A stretch of 64,000 nt of DNA, taken from Roseibacterium beibuensis. Its GTDB lineage: Bacteria; Pseudomonadota; Alphaproteobacteria; Rhodobacterales; Rhodobacteraceae. Positions within the stretch are counted from its first letter, which is position 1. Every line of letters starts with the position of its first letter. Location of the stretch: positions 930,001 to 994,000 of the forward strand of contig NZ_BAABHW010000001.1 of NCBI RefSeq assembly GCF_039542305.1, written 5' to 3'. A program made the position numbers and the translations under genes. Below the pieces are notes generated by a model. It searched no databases and was not told where the DNA came from. It saw only the letters and a program-made list of their open reading frames with translations. Below, piece by piece: positions 19,611-29,412 of the stretch.

Positions 19611-20764
19611 GCCGTGCCCTCGCGCAAGGCCTCCAACCGGCCAGCGACCCAGGCGTGGAAGCAATGCGTCGGCCCGTCCATCGCGGGCGAAAACCGCCCG
19701 CCATCGAAGCCGCTGGCAAAGCGGCCACGCTGCATCCCCTCGACCACGAAGATATCCTCGACGAAGACGCCTTTCCATTGCGTTGCGTTCTTGGCGCGCA
19801 TCACCTCGTCGGTCTGCGGCTGCGCGTAGTAGATATGCACATGCTCGCGCGTGCGGTCATGGGCGACGGGTTCCAGCACGATGGCGAAGGTGTGGTCGCG
19901 ATGCACGCCCAACAACAGGTTGGGATAGACGGCCACGTATTCCGCGCCCGTGTCCCACTTGTCCGACAGCCCGTCGAAATCGGGAAAGACCTCTTCCATG
20001 GTGCCGCGCAGCTGGCGGTAGACGAGGGTGCCCTGACCGGAATACTGGCCCGGTTGCTCGATATGGTAGTGGTCCTCCAGCCGGGAATAGCTGTTCAGGC
20101 CGGGATGGACCCAAGGCAGGTGGTAGCTTTCGCAGTAATTCTCGACGGCGAGTTTCCAGTTGGTGTTCACCTGCAGCATGAAGGTGCTGTCCGCGCCGCC
20201 GTGATAGAGCGGGCGGTCGAACTCGGCCCAGCGGGCGATCAGGTCGGCGTGCACCTCGGCGAACTCGGGCGCGTCGCCGGACAGGTTGATGAAGACGACA
20301 TCCATCCAGACATGGCTGCGCACCTCGACCAGGCCGAGGGTCGCGCGCTCGATGCCTGGGTGGGCGTTCTGGCCCGGCCCGCCGACATGCGGCGTGGCGA
20401 CCAGGCGGCCATCCTTGGCATAGCACCAGGAATGATAGGGGCAGCGGATCGCGCCCTCGATCTTGCGGGGCTCCTCGACCAGGATCATGCCGCGATGGCG
20501 GCAGATGTTGTAGAACACGCGGACCGCGCCGGCGTCGTCGCGCAAGAGCAGAAGCGGCTGGCCAAGGAACTCCATCGGTTTGGCATCGCCCGGTTCGGGC
20601 ACGTCGGCCCCCACGGCCAGCGCGGCCCATGTGGTTTCCAGGACGGCGCGGTTTTCCTCGGCGATGGTCGCGGGGTCGATGTAATGCGCGTTGGGCAGGC
20701 CGTTGGCGCGGTCGATCGGGGCGCGGACGCGATCGAGCGGGGCGGGGCGGATATCCTCGGGCAT
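19607..20764 (-). CDS. Rieske non-heme iron oxygenase, alpha subunit (betaine/choline-type)
   Basis: 385 residues from ATG 20764; a further upstream extension overlaps the sigma-factor gene and is rejected. The [2Fe-2S] centre is bound by CRHRG and, 17 residues later, CPYHSW. The mononuclear iron region is NWKLAVENYCESYHLPWVHP, with Glu in ENYCESYH as the likely bridging residue and two His ligands. This Glu-type bridge and spacing are seen in quaternary-amine oxygenases such as CntA, GbcA and choline monooxygenase, so an N-methylated amine substrate is plausible. No reductase gene is nearby, so it must borrow one. Confidence 0.88.
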   Translation of the reverse strand: MPEDIRPAPLDRVRAPIDRANGLPNAHYIDPATIAEENRAVLETTWAALAVGADVPEPGDAKPMEFLGQPLLLLRDDAGAVRVFYNICRHRGMILVEEPRKIEGAIRCPYHSWCYAKDGRLVATPHVGGPGQNAHPGIERATLGLVEVRSHVWMDVVFINLSGDAPEFAEVHADLIARWAEFDRPLYHGGADSTFMLQVNTNWKLAVENYCESYHLPWVHPGLNSYSRLEDHYHIEQPGQYSGQGTLVYRQLRGTMEEVFPDFDGLSDKWDTGAEYVAVYPNLLLGVHRDHTFAIVLEPVAHDRTREHVHIYYAQPQTDEVMRAKNATQWKGVFVEDIFVVEGMQRGRFASGFDGGRFSPAMDGPTHCFHAWVAGRLEALREGTA

Positions 20765-20877
20765 GTCGGCCTCCGTTGTCTGTCGTGCGGGTGGCCGAAA
20801 CGGTGGACGGAGGCGGGCAGGGGCGTCTTGCCCGCGGGCGACATGGGGCATGTCGGGATTGGGCCTTGGTGGTGGTG

Positions 20878-21507
20878 TCAGCGCGGGCCGAGCAGATCGG
20901 TGACCGACGCGCCCTCGGGCAGGTCGAGCGCGTCGCGCAGCGCGGCGCGGCCCCGCGCCATGCGCGAGGTGACGGTGCCCATGGGCAGGCCGGTGACCTT
21001 GGCGATCTGCGCATAGCTCAGCCCGTCGATGGCGCGCATCCTGAGAAGGCGGGCCTGCCGGGGCGGCAAGCGGTCGAGGGCGGCCAGCGCCTCGGACACG
21101 GCCAGGCGGTCGGTGCCCTTGGGCGCTTCCTCCTCGGCGTGGTTCACCAACGCGGGCGGCGGCGGGGCGAGGCGGTGGCTGTCCGGCACGGGGCGCAGGC
21201 CCTGGCCGTGGCGCGCCGTGGCGCGGCCGCGCAGCGTGGCGAAGGCATAGGCGCGCAGGTCTTCGACCGGCTTGGCGTCGGGGGCGCCGCGCCGCGCTTC
21301 TTCCAGCCGCGCCCAGACACGCAGGAGCGTGTCCTGAACAAGGTCGTCGGCATCCTCGGCGCTGCGGGCCAGCCGCTGCGCGTGCCGCCTGAGGTCGGGA
21401 AGAAGGGCCGTGAAGGCGCGCGGGTCCGCCACCGGGGGCGGGGCCAGATCGACCGGGACGAGATCGACAGGGACGGGGAGGGCGGTTTCGTCGTCGTCGC
21501 TGGTCAT
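20878..21507 (-). CDS. ECF-type RNA polymerase sigma factor
   Basis: 209 residues from ATG 21507 (the ATG at 21510 is equally possible). Region 2 reads LARSAEDADDLVQDTLLRVWARL, and region 4 reads LDRLPPRQARLLRMRAIDGLSYAQIAKVTGLPMGTVTSRMARGRAAL, the usual two-domain ECF layout. The N-terminus has an unusual Pro/Val/Asp-rich leader (ALPVPVDLVPVDLAPP). No anti-sigma gene is adjacent; the divergent neighbour encodes a secreted EF-hand protein. The Rieske gene lies downstream in the same direction after 113 bases. Confidence 0.9.
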   Translation of the reverse strand: MTSDDDETALPVPVDLVPVDLAPPPVADPRAFTALLPDLRRHAQRLARSAEDADDLVQDTLLRVWARLEEARRGAPDAKPVEDLRAYAFATLRGRATARHGQGLRPVPDSHRLAPPPPALVNHAEEEAPKGTDRLAVSEALAALDRLPPRQARLLRMRAIDGLSYAQIAKVTGLPMGTVTSRMARGRAALRDALDLPEGASVTDLLGPR

Positions 21508-21510
21508 CAT

Positions 21511-21815
21511 CTGGGGCGGTCCCGAAACTGGTGGCACTCGCGCAAGGCTGAGCCTGCGTCCCGCATCCCGTCCAGACCCGCCGTGCCGCGCGCGCGGTGC
21601 CCCGCCGATGGCGGGCGGCGATGGGCGAGGCCTTGCCACGCGCGATTTGGATGCGCGGAGCGGCGCCGAGCGAAACCGCCCCGGCGCGCGGGGCCATGCC
21701 GATGCCAGGGCAGGTGGACCGGGACAGGGAAGAAACCCGGCGTTCGGCTGTCTTCCTTTACGGGTGCGGCAGATGCCGTGAGCCCAAGCGACCCTGTAAT
21801 GAGGAGAGATGACAC
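21511..21815. other. 305-base gap between the sigma factor and EF-hand genes
   Basis: Divergent intergenic region. It contains one possible ECF-type promoter toward the EF-hand gene (21728-21754) and the ribosome site AGGAGAG before ATG 21816. No open frame in it has a ribosome site or family similarity, and I see no tRNA or strong hairpin. Confidence 0.6.
21728..21754 (+). promoter_or_regulatory. Possible ECF-type promoter of the EF-hand gene
   Basis: GGAAG at 21728-21732 and GTCTT at 21750-21754 are separated by 17 bases, resembling the general ECF pattern GGAAC-N16/17-(C)GTC. It lies about 60 bases before ATG 21816. The match is partial, so this is only a candidate for control by the neighbouring sigma factor. 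Confidence 0.25.
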
Positions 21816-22091
21816 ATGACCGAGATGCTTCTGACCCCGCGCCGCGGATCCACGCTCGCCGTTCTGACCGGGGCTTTCACCGCGCTGATCGTGGGGGCGG
21901 GCCTTGCCATGGGGCAGGCCGAGAGCCTCGACGCCGACGGTGACGGGATGGTCAGCTACGAAGAGGTCCTCGCCGCGATGCCGGAGATGACCGAAGAGGA
22001 ATTCGCGGCGCTGGATGCCGATGGCGACGGCATGCTGAGCGCCGAGGAAATCGCGACGGCCGAAGAGGCTGGCCTGATCCCGGCGGGCTGA
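21816..22091 (+). CDS. Secreted EF-hand calcium-binding protein
   Basis: 91 residues. An N-terminal signal peptide (AVLTGAFTALIVGAGLAMGQA) is followed by two canonical EF-hand loops, DADGDGMVSYEE and DADGDGMLSAEE, both with acidic residues at positions 1, 3, 5 and a terminal Glu at 12. It should bind calcium in the periplasm. RBS AGGAGAG precedes the ATG. The gene is divergent from an ECF sigma factor; pairing of a sigma factor with a small periplasmic calcium protein suggests a sensing role, but this is inference. Confidence 0.88.
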   Translation: MTEMLLTPRRGSTLAVLTGAFTALIVGAGLAMGQAESLDADGDGMVSYEEVLAAMPEMTEEEFAALDADGDGMLSAEEIATAEEAGLIPAG

Positions 22092-22230
22092 TCGCCCGGG
22101 GGATCGGTCCGGGCGCGGGGCCCCGCAGACACCTCGTGCCCGGGCCGGCATCCGGGGAACGTCCCCAGTTACCCCGCGTCGGGACGGCGGGCCTTGTTCG
22201 TCCCGGCGCCGTTTCCCGGATGCGTTTTCG

Positions 22231-22827
22231 TCAGTCGCCGGTGAAGGGGTCGGCGATGGGCGCATAGCCCTCGATCCGGCCCCGGTTGGCGCCCCAGATC
22301 AGGTCGAGATAGGGCCCGTGCCCAAGGATCACGGAATCGAGCAGGGCCGCCCCGGCGGTTTCGGGGCTGGCCTCGGCCAACGGCATGATGGTGACGAAGG
22401 AGACGACGGCAGTGCCGCCCTCGATCTCGTAGCTGTGGAAGAAGGCGGCCATGTCGCCGGCCGCCGCGGCGCGGCCCCGATCCTCGAAGACGATGCCTTC
22501 GGACCCGAAACGCGCGACCAACTCGGCCTGCGTGGTTTCGCCGAACACCAGGCCGGGAACGGGGGCGGGCCTTGCGCCGCCCTCGTCATTCCAGATCTCG
22601 GCGTAATAGACCGCGCCCGTTTGCGCGTCGGCGGTGGCCGACATGGCGGTGCCGTCCTCAAACTGCCAGAGCGTGTAGGCGAAGGGGCCTTGCACTTCGC
22701 GGCCCGCGGGGTCGGGCAGGGTGCCGGGCAGCGGCGCGTTCAGGGCAACGCCGCCCATCTCTTGCGCGGCCAGCGGCAGGGCCAGCCCGAAGGCCAGCCC
22801 GGCGGCGAGGGATGCGGTGCGGATCAC
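22231..22827 (-). CDS. Secreted protein of unknown function coupled to ilvN
   Basis: 198 residues from GTG 22827, whose bases overlap the ilvN stop (GTGA). This start gives a clean signal peptide (VIRTASLAAGLAFGLALPLAAQ). The mature protein is acidic and has no family I recognise; it includes GPYLDLIWGANRGRIEGYAP near the C-terminus. Translational coupling to ilvN is likely but a functional link to branched-chain synthesis is doubtful for a periplasmic protein. Confidence 0.75.
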   Translation of the reverse strand: MIRTASLAAGLAFGLALPLAAQEMGGVALNAPLPGTLPDPAGREVQGPFAYTLWQFEDGTAMSATADAQTGAVYYAEIWNDEGGARPAPVPGLVFGETTQAELVARFGSEGIVFEDRGRAAAAGDMAAFFHSYEIEGGTAVVSFVTIMPLAEASPETAGAALLDSVILGHGPYLDLIWGANRGRIEGYAPIADPFTGD

Positions 22828-23384
22828 AGCCCGCGCGCGATGGCCGCGACGCCCGTGCGGGCCAGGCGGACATCGCCAAGCGGGCGCATCAACTCGCAAA
22901 AGGCATCGACCTTTTCCGGCGTGCCGGTGATCTCGAACACGAAGGACTCCAGCGTCGAGTCGACCACATTGGCGCGGAAGATCTCGGCGATGCGCAGCGC
23001 CTCGACCCGGTGTTCGCCCTTGGAGACGACCTTGATCAGCGCCAGTTCGCGGCTGACGAAGGCACCTTCGACGGTCAGGTCCGACACCTCGTGGACCGGC
23101 ACCATGCGTTCGAGCTGCATGCGGATCTGCTGGATCACCTGCGGCGTGCCGCTGGTCACGATGGTGATGCGCGAGCGGTGCCCCTCGCGGTCGACTTCGG
23201 CGACGGTCAGGCTTTCGATGTTGTAGCCGCGCCCCGAGAACAGGCCGATGACCCGTGCCAGCACGCCTGCCTCGTTCTGCACCAGGACGGCGAGGGTGTG
23301 GGTTTCAACCTCGTCCGACATGTGGCTGCGGAGGTCGTAGGCGGAATGGCTGGTGGAGCCTTTTTCGATATTGAGCGGCGACAT
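22824..23384 (-). CDS. ilvN: Acetolactate synthase small (regulatory) subunit
   Basis: 186 residues from ATG 23384, with AGGGAG ten bases upstream. It contains an N-terminal ACT domain (HTLAVLVQNEAGVLARVIGLFSGRGYN) and the C-terminal small-subunit domain (ELALIKVVSKGEHRVEALRIAEIF). It binds valine and stimulates the catalytic subunit IlvB. Unusually, ilvB is not directly adjacent: a stress protein and a BCCT carrier lie between. A 14-bp perfect stem-loop stands about 40 bases upstream of the start. Confidence 0.96.
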   Translation of the reverse strand: MSPLNIEKGSTSHSAYDLRSHMSDEVETHTLAVLVQNEAGVLARVIGLFSGRGYNIESLTVAEVDREGHRSRITIVTSGTPQVIQQIRMQLERMVPVHEVSDLTVEGAFVSRELALIKVVSKGEHRVEALRIAEIFRANVVDSTLESFVFEITGTPEKVDAFCELMRPLGDVRLARTGVAAIARGL

Positions 23385-23424
23385 GAACCCGGGTCTCCCT
23401 TTGCGGTCCGCCCTGAATACACAT

Positions 23425-23460
23425 GCCCCCGCCGGGATCAAGCGCGATCCCGGCGGGGGC
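23425..23460. other. Perfect 14-bp stem-loop between the BCCT gene and ilvN
   Basis: Arms GCCCCCGCCGGGAT (23425-23438) and ATCCCGGCGGGGGC (23447-23460) are perfectly complementary, with the 8-base loop CAAGCGCG. There is no T-run on either side, so it is not a standard intrinsic terminator; it may be an mRNA 3' end stabiliser for the BCCT transcript or affect ilvN expression. Confidence 0.7.
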
Positions 23461-23489
23461 GGTGATTGGTCCGTGATCCGAGGTGCGGA

Positions 23490-25136
23490 TCAGGTATTGG
23501 CGCGTTCCGACTGAAGCCCGCGGAAGATCGCCCAGCACATCAGCAGCAGGACGACCGTGAAGGGCAGGCCGGTCGAGATCACCATGGATTGCAGCGAGGC
23601 AAGCCCCCCCGCCGAGAGCAGCAGCACGATGGCGACCGCGCCCTCGAAGGTGCACCAGAACACGCGCTGCGGCACCGGCGCGTCGATCTTGCCGCCCGCC
23701 GTGATCGTGTCGATGACCAGCGAGCCGGAATCCGACGAGGTGACGAAGAACACGATCACGAGAATGATCCCGACGAAGGAGGTGATCGAGGCCAGCGGCA
23801 GTGCTTCCAGCATGTAGAAGAGTTGCAGCGGCAGATCGGCCTCCTGGGCGGCGGTATAGCCATCCTGCACGACCTGCTGGATCGCGACGCCGCCGAAAAC
23901 GGACATCCACAGCACGCAGACCAGCGAGGGGATCAGCAGGACGCAGATGATGAACTCGCGCACGCTGCGGCCCCGGCTGACACGGGCGATGAACATGCCG
24001 ACGAAGGGCGACCAGGAGATCCACCACGCCCAGTAGAAGGACGTCCAGCCCTGCATGAAGTTGGTGTCTTCGCGCCCGACCGGGTTCGACAGTGCGGGCA
24101 GGTTGACGACATAGGCCCAGAGGTAATCGGCAAAGCCGGTCAGGATCGCGATGGTCGGTCCGGCCAGCAGCACGAAGAGCAGGAGCACGAAGGCCAGCCC
24201 CATGTTGATCTCGGAGAGGACCTTCACCCCGCCATCCAGGCCGCGCAGCACCGAGATCAGCGCCACGGCGGTGATCGCCGAGATCAGGATCACCTCGGTG
24301 GTGTTGCTGATCGGGACCCCGAACAGGTGGTTGAGACCGGCATTGGCCTGCGTCGCGCCAAAGCCGAGCGAAGTGGCAAGGCCGAAGAGCGTGGCAAATA
24401 CCGCCAGCGTGTCGATGACATGGCCCCACCAGCCCCAGACGCGCTCACCCAGGATCGGGTAAAAGGCCGAGCGGATCGTCAGCGGCAGGCCCTTGTTGTA
24501 GCTGAACAGCGCCAGCGCCAGCGCCACGACGGCGTAGATCGCCCAGGGGTGCAGCGCCCAGTGGAAGATGGTCGCGGCCATGCCAAGGCGAATGGCGGCC
24601 TGTTCGTCGCCGGCTGCCGCGCCAAGCGGCGCCCAGTCGGTGCGCACGCCCCCCTCGGCGGCCGTGCCGCCCATCGAGGAGGAGAAATGGCTCATCGGTT
24701 CCGACACGCCGTAGAACATCAGGCCGATGCCCATGCCGGCGGCGAACAGCATCGCGAACCAGCCCGCATAGGTATAGTCGGGCCGGGCATCGACACCGCC
24801 CAGCCGGACCGATCCCAGCGGCGTGAAGATCAGCACGAGGCAGAAGATGACGAAGATGTTGGCCGCGCCGAGGAAGAACCAGTCGAAGCCCTGCGTCACT
24901 TGGGAAAAGAGCCAGGAAAACAGATCCCCGGACTGTTCCGGCAGCGCCAGCGTGTAAAACACGAAGGCCACGACCGAGAGGCCGGAGATCAGGAAGACCG
25001 GGTTGTGAATGTCGAAACCGAAGGGGCCGACGGTGCCTTCGATATTGTCCTGTCCGATATTGTAGTCGGTGGAGATCAGGTCCGCGTCGCCCTCGGGCGC
25101 GGGGATCCCCTGCATGTCCGTGTTTTCTTCTGTCAT
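23490..25136 (-). CDS. BCCT family osmolyte/quaternary-amine transporter
   Basis: 548 residues from ATG 25136, which has AAAGGGA a few bases upstream. A GTG start at 25232 overlapping the stress-protein stop (GTGA) would add 32 Lys/Pro-rich residues, but it lacks a ribosome site. Twelve membrane helices fit the betaine/choline/carnitine family; the signature around helix 8 reads WTSFYWAWWISWSPFVGMFIARVSRGR. Substrates in this family are betaine, choline, carnitine or DMSP, driven by Na+ or H+. The adjacent universal stress protein suggests osmotic or stress regulation. Confidence 0.93.
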   Translation of the reverse strand: MTEENTDMQGIPAPEGDADLISTDYNIGQDNIEGTVGPFGFDIHNPVFLISGLSVVAFVFYTLALPEQSGDLFSWLFSQVTQGFDWFFLGAANIFVIFCLVLIFTPLGSVRLGGVDARPDYTYAGWFAMLFAAGMGIGLMFYGVSEPMSHFSSSMGGTAAEGGVRTDWAPLGAAAGDEQAAIRLGMAATIFHWALHPWAIYAVVALALALFSYNKGLPLTIRSAFYPILGERVWGWWGHVIDTLAVFATLFGLATSLGFGATQANAGLNHLFGVPISNTTEVILISAITAVALISVLRGLDGGVKVLSEINMGLAFVLLLFVLLAGPTIAILTGFADYLWAYVVNLPALSNPVGREDTNFMQGWTSFYWAWWISWSPFVGMFIARVSRGRSVREFIICVLLIPSLVCVLWMSVFGGVAIQQVVQDGYTAAQEADLPLQLFYMLEALPLASITSFVGIILVIVFFVTSSDSGSLVIDTITAGGKIDAPVPQRVFWCTFEGAVAIVLLLSAGGLASLQSMVISTGLPFTVVLLLMCWAIFRGLQSERANT

Positions 25137-25228
25137 ACGCGTTCCCTTTGATGTGGGCCGCCCGGCGCCGGGGTCCGGCTTGTGGGGGGCGGTCTTTCGT
25201 GGGGTCTTGGTTTTGGCGTCGCCGTTGC

Positions 25229-25648
25229 TCACGCGTCGTCGCGCACGATCATCACCGAGTGATGGCTCAGCGCCGCGAGATGCCCGCCATGGCTGCGCAT
25301 GTCGAAGCGACGCGGGATGTGCGAGCCCATGACGATAAGATCGGCGCCAAGGTCTTCGCCCGTTTTCGCCAGCGTCTTGTCGAGATCGACCGACGGGTCA
25401 TGCACCGTGACCGGGTCCGAGGCGACATCCTCGATGCGGCGCACCTCGGCCTGCGCGGCCGTGAACCGCGCCAGCTTTTCGGCGAACTCCTCGGGCGTGT
25501 GCGCGACCGAGCCCGGTTGCGGTGACGTGACGCCTACATAGGTCACGCGCGCGGCGTAGTGGCGCGCGAGGTCCGCAGCGACACTGAGTGCACGATCGAG
25601 CTTTTCGACATGGCCGAGATCGACCGGAACCATGATGTGTTTGAACAC
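25229..25648 (-). CDS. Universal stress protein (UspA family)
   Basis: 139 residues from GTG 25648, preceded by GGGAGGGAC. The single Usp domain starts FKHIMVPVDLG and ends with the ATP-binding pattern GSHIPRRFDMRSHGGHLAALSHHSVMIV (G-2X-G-9X-G-like), so nucleotide binding is plausible. Usp proteins are often paired with transporters in this family, where they may gate uptake. It probably shares a transcript with the BCCT gene. An inverted repeat (25749-25765) stands about 100 bases upstream. Confidence 0.9.
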   Translation of the reverse strand: MFKHIMVPVDLGHVEKLDRALSVAADLARHYAARVTYVGVTSPQPGSVAHTPEEFAEKLARFTAAQAEVRRIEDVASDPVTVHDPSVDLDKTLAKTGEDLGADLIVMGSHIPRRFDMRSHGGHLAALSHHSVMIVRDDA

Positions 25649-25748
25649 GTGTCCCTCCCGTTTTCGTTTTTCTTGCCGTTCGCCAACCCATGGGGCCGGG
25701 AAAGGTTCCAGCACAACATGTCGAGGGGCGACTTGAAAGGGTGAAAAA

Positions 25749-25765
25749 CGACATTTTTAATGTCG
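25749..25765. promoter_or_regulatory. 17-base inverted repeat upstream of the usp gene
   Basis: CGACATT-TTT-AATGTCG is a perfect palindrome with 7-base arms, 101 bases upstream of GTG 25648, in an AT-rich patch. It could be an operator or a short hairpin. No matching regulator gene is adjacent. Confidence 0.35.
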
Positions 25766-25821
25766 CTTTCAGGCCATGAACCGGCGCATCCAGACGGCAA
25801 GGACGCTAAGGGTCGGGCGGC

Positions 25822-25854
25822 AAAGAAAAAGGCGGGCCGAACCGGACCCGCCTT
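25822..25854 (-). terminator. Intrinsic terminator of ilvB
   Basis: Read on the minus strand, AAGGCGGG and CCCGCCTT flank a 10-base loop and are followed by TTTCTTT. It lies 24 bases past the ilvB stop, so ilvB is largely a separate transcript from usp-BCCT-ilvN. Confidence 0.82.
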
Positions 25855-25877
25855 CCAAACATGCTTTTTTTACGCTT

Positions 25878-27629
<1,752 letters not shown>

Positions 27630-27697
27630 CGCGGATGTCCTTCCATTGCTAACTTACCGCTCTCTTCCATTGGCCCCTTGGCCTTGCGTTCCGGCAT

Positions 27698-27726
27698 AAA
27701 AAAGCCCCCGGCGGGTGTCCGAGGGC
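27698..27726 (-). terminator. Attenuator terminator in the ilvB leader
   Basis: On the minus strand GCCCTCGG pairs with CCGGGGGC (one G-U pair) around a 7-base loop, followed by six T residues. It stands before ilvB and after the leader peptide, the position of an attenuator. Its first arm overlaps by two bases the segment (27725-27733) that can pair with the end of the leader-peptide region (27759-27767). Confidence 0.85.
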
Positions 27727-27751
27727 GCATGGGGTTCCGATATGGCTGTCG

Positions 27752-27802
27752 TCACCGACCCATGCGCATCCGATCTACCACTACAAGAATAAGGTGAAGC
27801 AT
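27752..27802 (-). CDS. ilvB leader peptide (MLHLILVVVDRMRMGR)
   Basis: A 16-codon frame from ATG 27802 to TGA 27752, with AGGAG eight bases upstream. Seven of the first nine residues are branched-chain amino acids (Leu, Leu, Ile, Leu, Val, Val, Val), as in enterobacterial ilv leaders. A 9-base segment covering its last codons (GCGCATGGG) is perfectly complementary to a segment just ahead of the terminator, giving alternative structures. Stalling of the ribosome at Leu/Ile/Val codons should free the message from termination. This is established attenuation logic; the leader here is read directly from sequence. Confidence 0.87.
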   Translation of the reverse strand: MLHLILVVVDRMRMGR

Positions 27803-27831
27803 CTTCAGGCTCCTGTCCGAAACTGCGCGGG

Positions 27832-27860
27832 ACACTAGGAAGGCGTCCTGTGGCCGTCAA
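27832..27860 (-). promoter_or_regulatory. Sigma-70 type promoter of the ilvB leader transcript
   Basis: On the minus strand TTGACG (27855-27860) and TAGTGT (27832-27837) are separated by exactly 17 bases. The predicted start lies about 25 bases before the leader-peptide ATG, which fits an attenuated leader. Confidence 0.65.
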
Positions 27861-28210
27861 CCGAGAAAACGCCCGATCCGGCCATTTTTCTGAACAATAT
27901 GTCGCATGGGCGCTCTCTCGCGAAACTTTCGGTCCGCGGTCCGCGCGCTGAGGTGATTTTGCGACTCTCGCGGCGCGGCGCGGGTGCACCCAACGGCAGA
28001 CTCGCGCGGGCATGCCGTATCCGGGGTGCAACCAAAGGTTGACTGCCTGCAAAGCGGGCGATTTTGGTAAGGAAATTTTACAAAAATGTGGGGTTCGGAT
28101 GCGGAAATGTGTTTTCTGCGCCCAATGCCTTCGCTAACGTGCCGGCATTCGAAGTAATAACCCGAGGTCCGAGGGGGGCCACGGGACATCCTAATGGGGA
28201 GGATACCTGA

Positions 28211-29296
28211 ATGGATCGTCGTTCATTCCTGCGCACGTCGGCACTCGGCGGCGCGGCGGCAGCATCCGCAACGCTGGCAGCACCGGTCTACGCACAAGGC
28301 CGCCGCGAGCTGACGCTCGTGACGTCCGTGCCGGACGGGTTCGCCATCTTCGACGACGCGGCCCAGATGGCCGTGGATTACATCGCCGAGATGACGGACG
28401 GCCAGCTGACCATCAACAAGAACCCGGCCGGCAGCCTCGTCGGCGCGTTCGAAGTGTTCGACGCCGTGTCGTCGGGCCAGGCCGACCTGTATCACTCGGC
28501 CGAATATTACTTCCTGAACCAGCACCCTGCTTTCGCCTTCTTCACCTCCGTGCCCTTCGGCATGACGTCGCAGGAGATGGCCAACTGGTATTACCGCCGC
28601 GGCGGTCAGGACCTGCACGACAACCTGTCGTCGCTGTTCAACCTCAAACCGTTCATGTGCGGCATGACCGCAATGCAGCCCGGCGGCTGGTTCAACACCG
28701 AGATCAACTCGGCGGACGACCTGCAGGGCCTGCGCTTCCGCATGCCGGGCCAGGGTGGCCAGGTGCTCGGTCGTCTCGGCGCATCGGTGCAGAACATCCC
28801 CGGCGGCGAAATCTACCAGGCCCTGTCCTCGGGTCAGATCGACGGCGCGGAATGGATCGGCCCCTACGCGGACGAGCGCATGGGCTTCCAGGAAGTCACC
28901 ACCAACTACTACACCTCGGGCTTCCACGAGCCGGGCTCGGCCCTTGCCCTCGTGTTCAACCTCGAGGTCTGGGAATCGCTGACGCCGCAGCAGCAGAAGA
29001 TCGTCGAGATTGCCACCACGGCCACCCACGCGCAGAACACCGCGCTGTCGCTGGCCGAAAACGGTGCCGCTCTGGCCCGTCTGCAGGCCGCCGGCGTGCA
29101 GGTGCGCGAATTCCCCGACGACGTCTGGGATGCCTTCGGTCGCGCCTCGGCCGAGGTTCGTGAAGAGAACATGGGCGATCCGATCTACGCGGAAATCGCC
29201 AACAGCTACTTCGCGTCCCTCGAAGAATCGGCCAACTGGTTCGAAATCGGCGATGGCGAGTACATGCGCCAGCGTAACCGCGTGAACGCGGCCTGA
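28211..29296 (+). CDS. dctP: TRAP transporter substrate-binding protein (DctP family, 2-oxoacid type)
   Basis: 361 residues with a twin-arginine signal (MDRRSFLRTSALGG, cleaved after VYAQ). It binds the substrate in the periplasm for the TRAP permease encoded next. The segments FRMPGQGGQVLGRLGASVQ and GGEIYQALSSGQIDGAEWIGPYAD match the TakP-like/monocarboxylate 2-oxoacid subgroup; the Arg of FRMPG is the usual carboxylate ligand. RBS GGGGAGGATACCTGA precedes the ATG. The gene lies beside ilvB, so 2-oxo acids of branched-chain metabolism are possible ligands, but this is inference. Confidence 0.92.
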   Translation: MDRRSFLRTSALGGAAAASATLAAPVYAQGRRELTLVTSVPDGFAIFDDAAQMAVDYIAEMTDGQLTINKNPAGSLVGAFEVFDAVSSGQADLYHSAEYYFLNQHPAFAFFTSVPFGMTSQEMANWYYRRGGQDLHDNLSSLFNLKPFMCGMTAMQPGGWFNTEINSADDLQGLRFRMPGQGGQVLGRLGASVQNIPGGEIYQALSSGQIDGAEWIGPYADERMGFQEVTTNYYTSGFHEPGSALALVFNLEVWESLTPQQQKIVEIATTATHAQNTALSLAENGAALARLQAAGVQVREFPDDVWDAFGRASAEVREENMGDPIYAEIANSYFASLEESANWFEIGDGEYMRQRNRVNAA

Positions 29297-29314
29297 TCCG
29301 AACCTGACGCTTCG

Positions 29315-29346
29315 TCCCGCCCGGGCCGCACTGGCGCCGGGCGGGA
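29315..29346 (+). other. Stem-loop between dctP and dctQ
   Basis: TCCCGCCCGG (29315-29324) and CCGGGCGGGA (29337-29346) form a perfect 10-bp stem with a 12-base loop. No T-run follows. Such hairpins often stabilise the mRNA of the abundant binding protein relative to the permease genes. Confidence 0.7.
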
Positions 29347-29412
29347 TAGTTGCTTGCGACCAATCCGAGTGTCGACGCTGCCCGGGGCAGGGCGCGTCCG
29401 GGGGACCACCGC

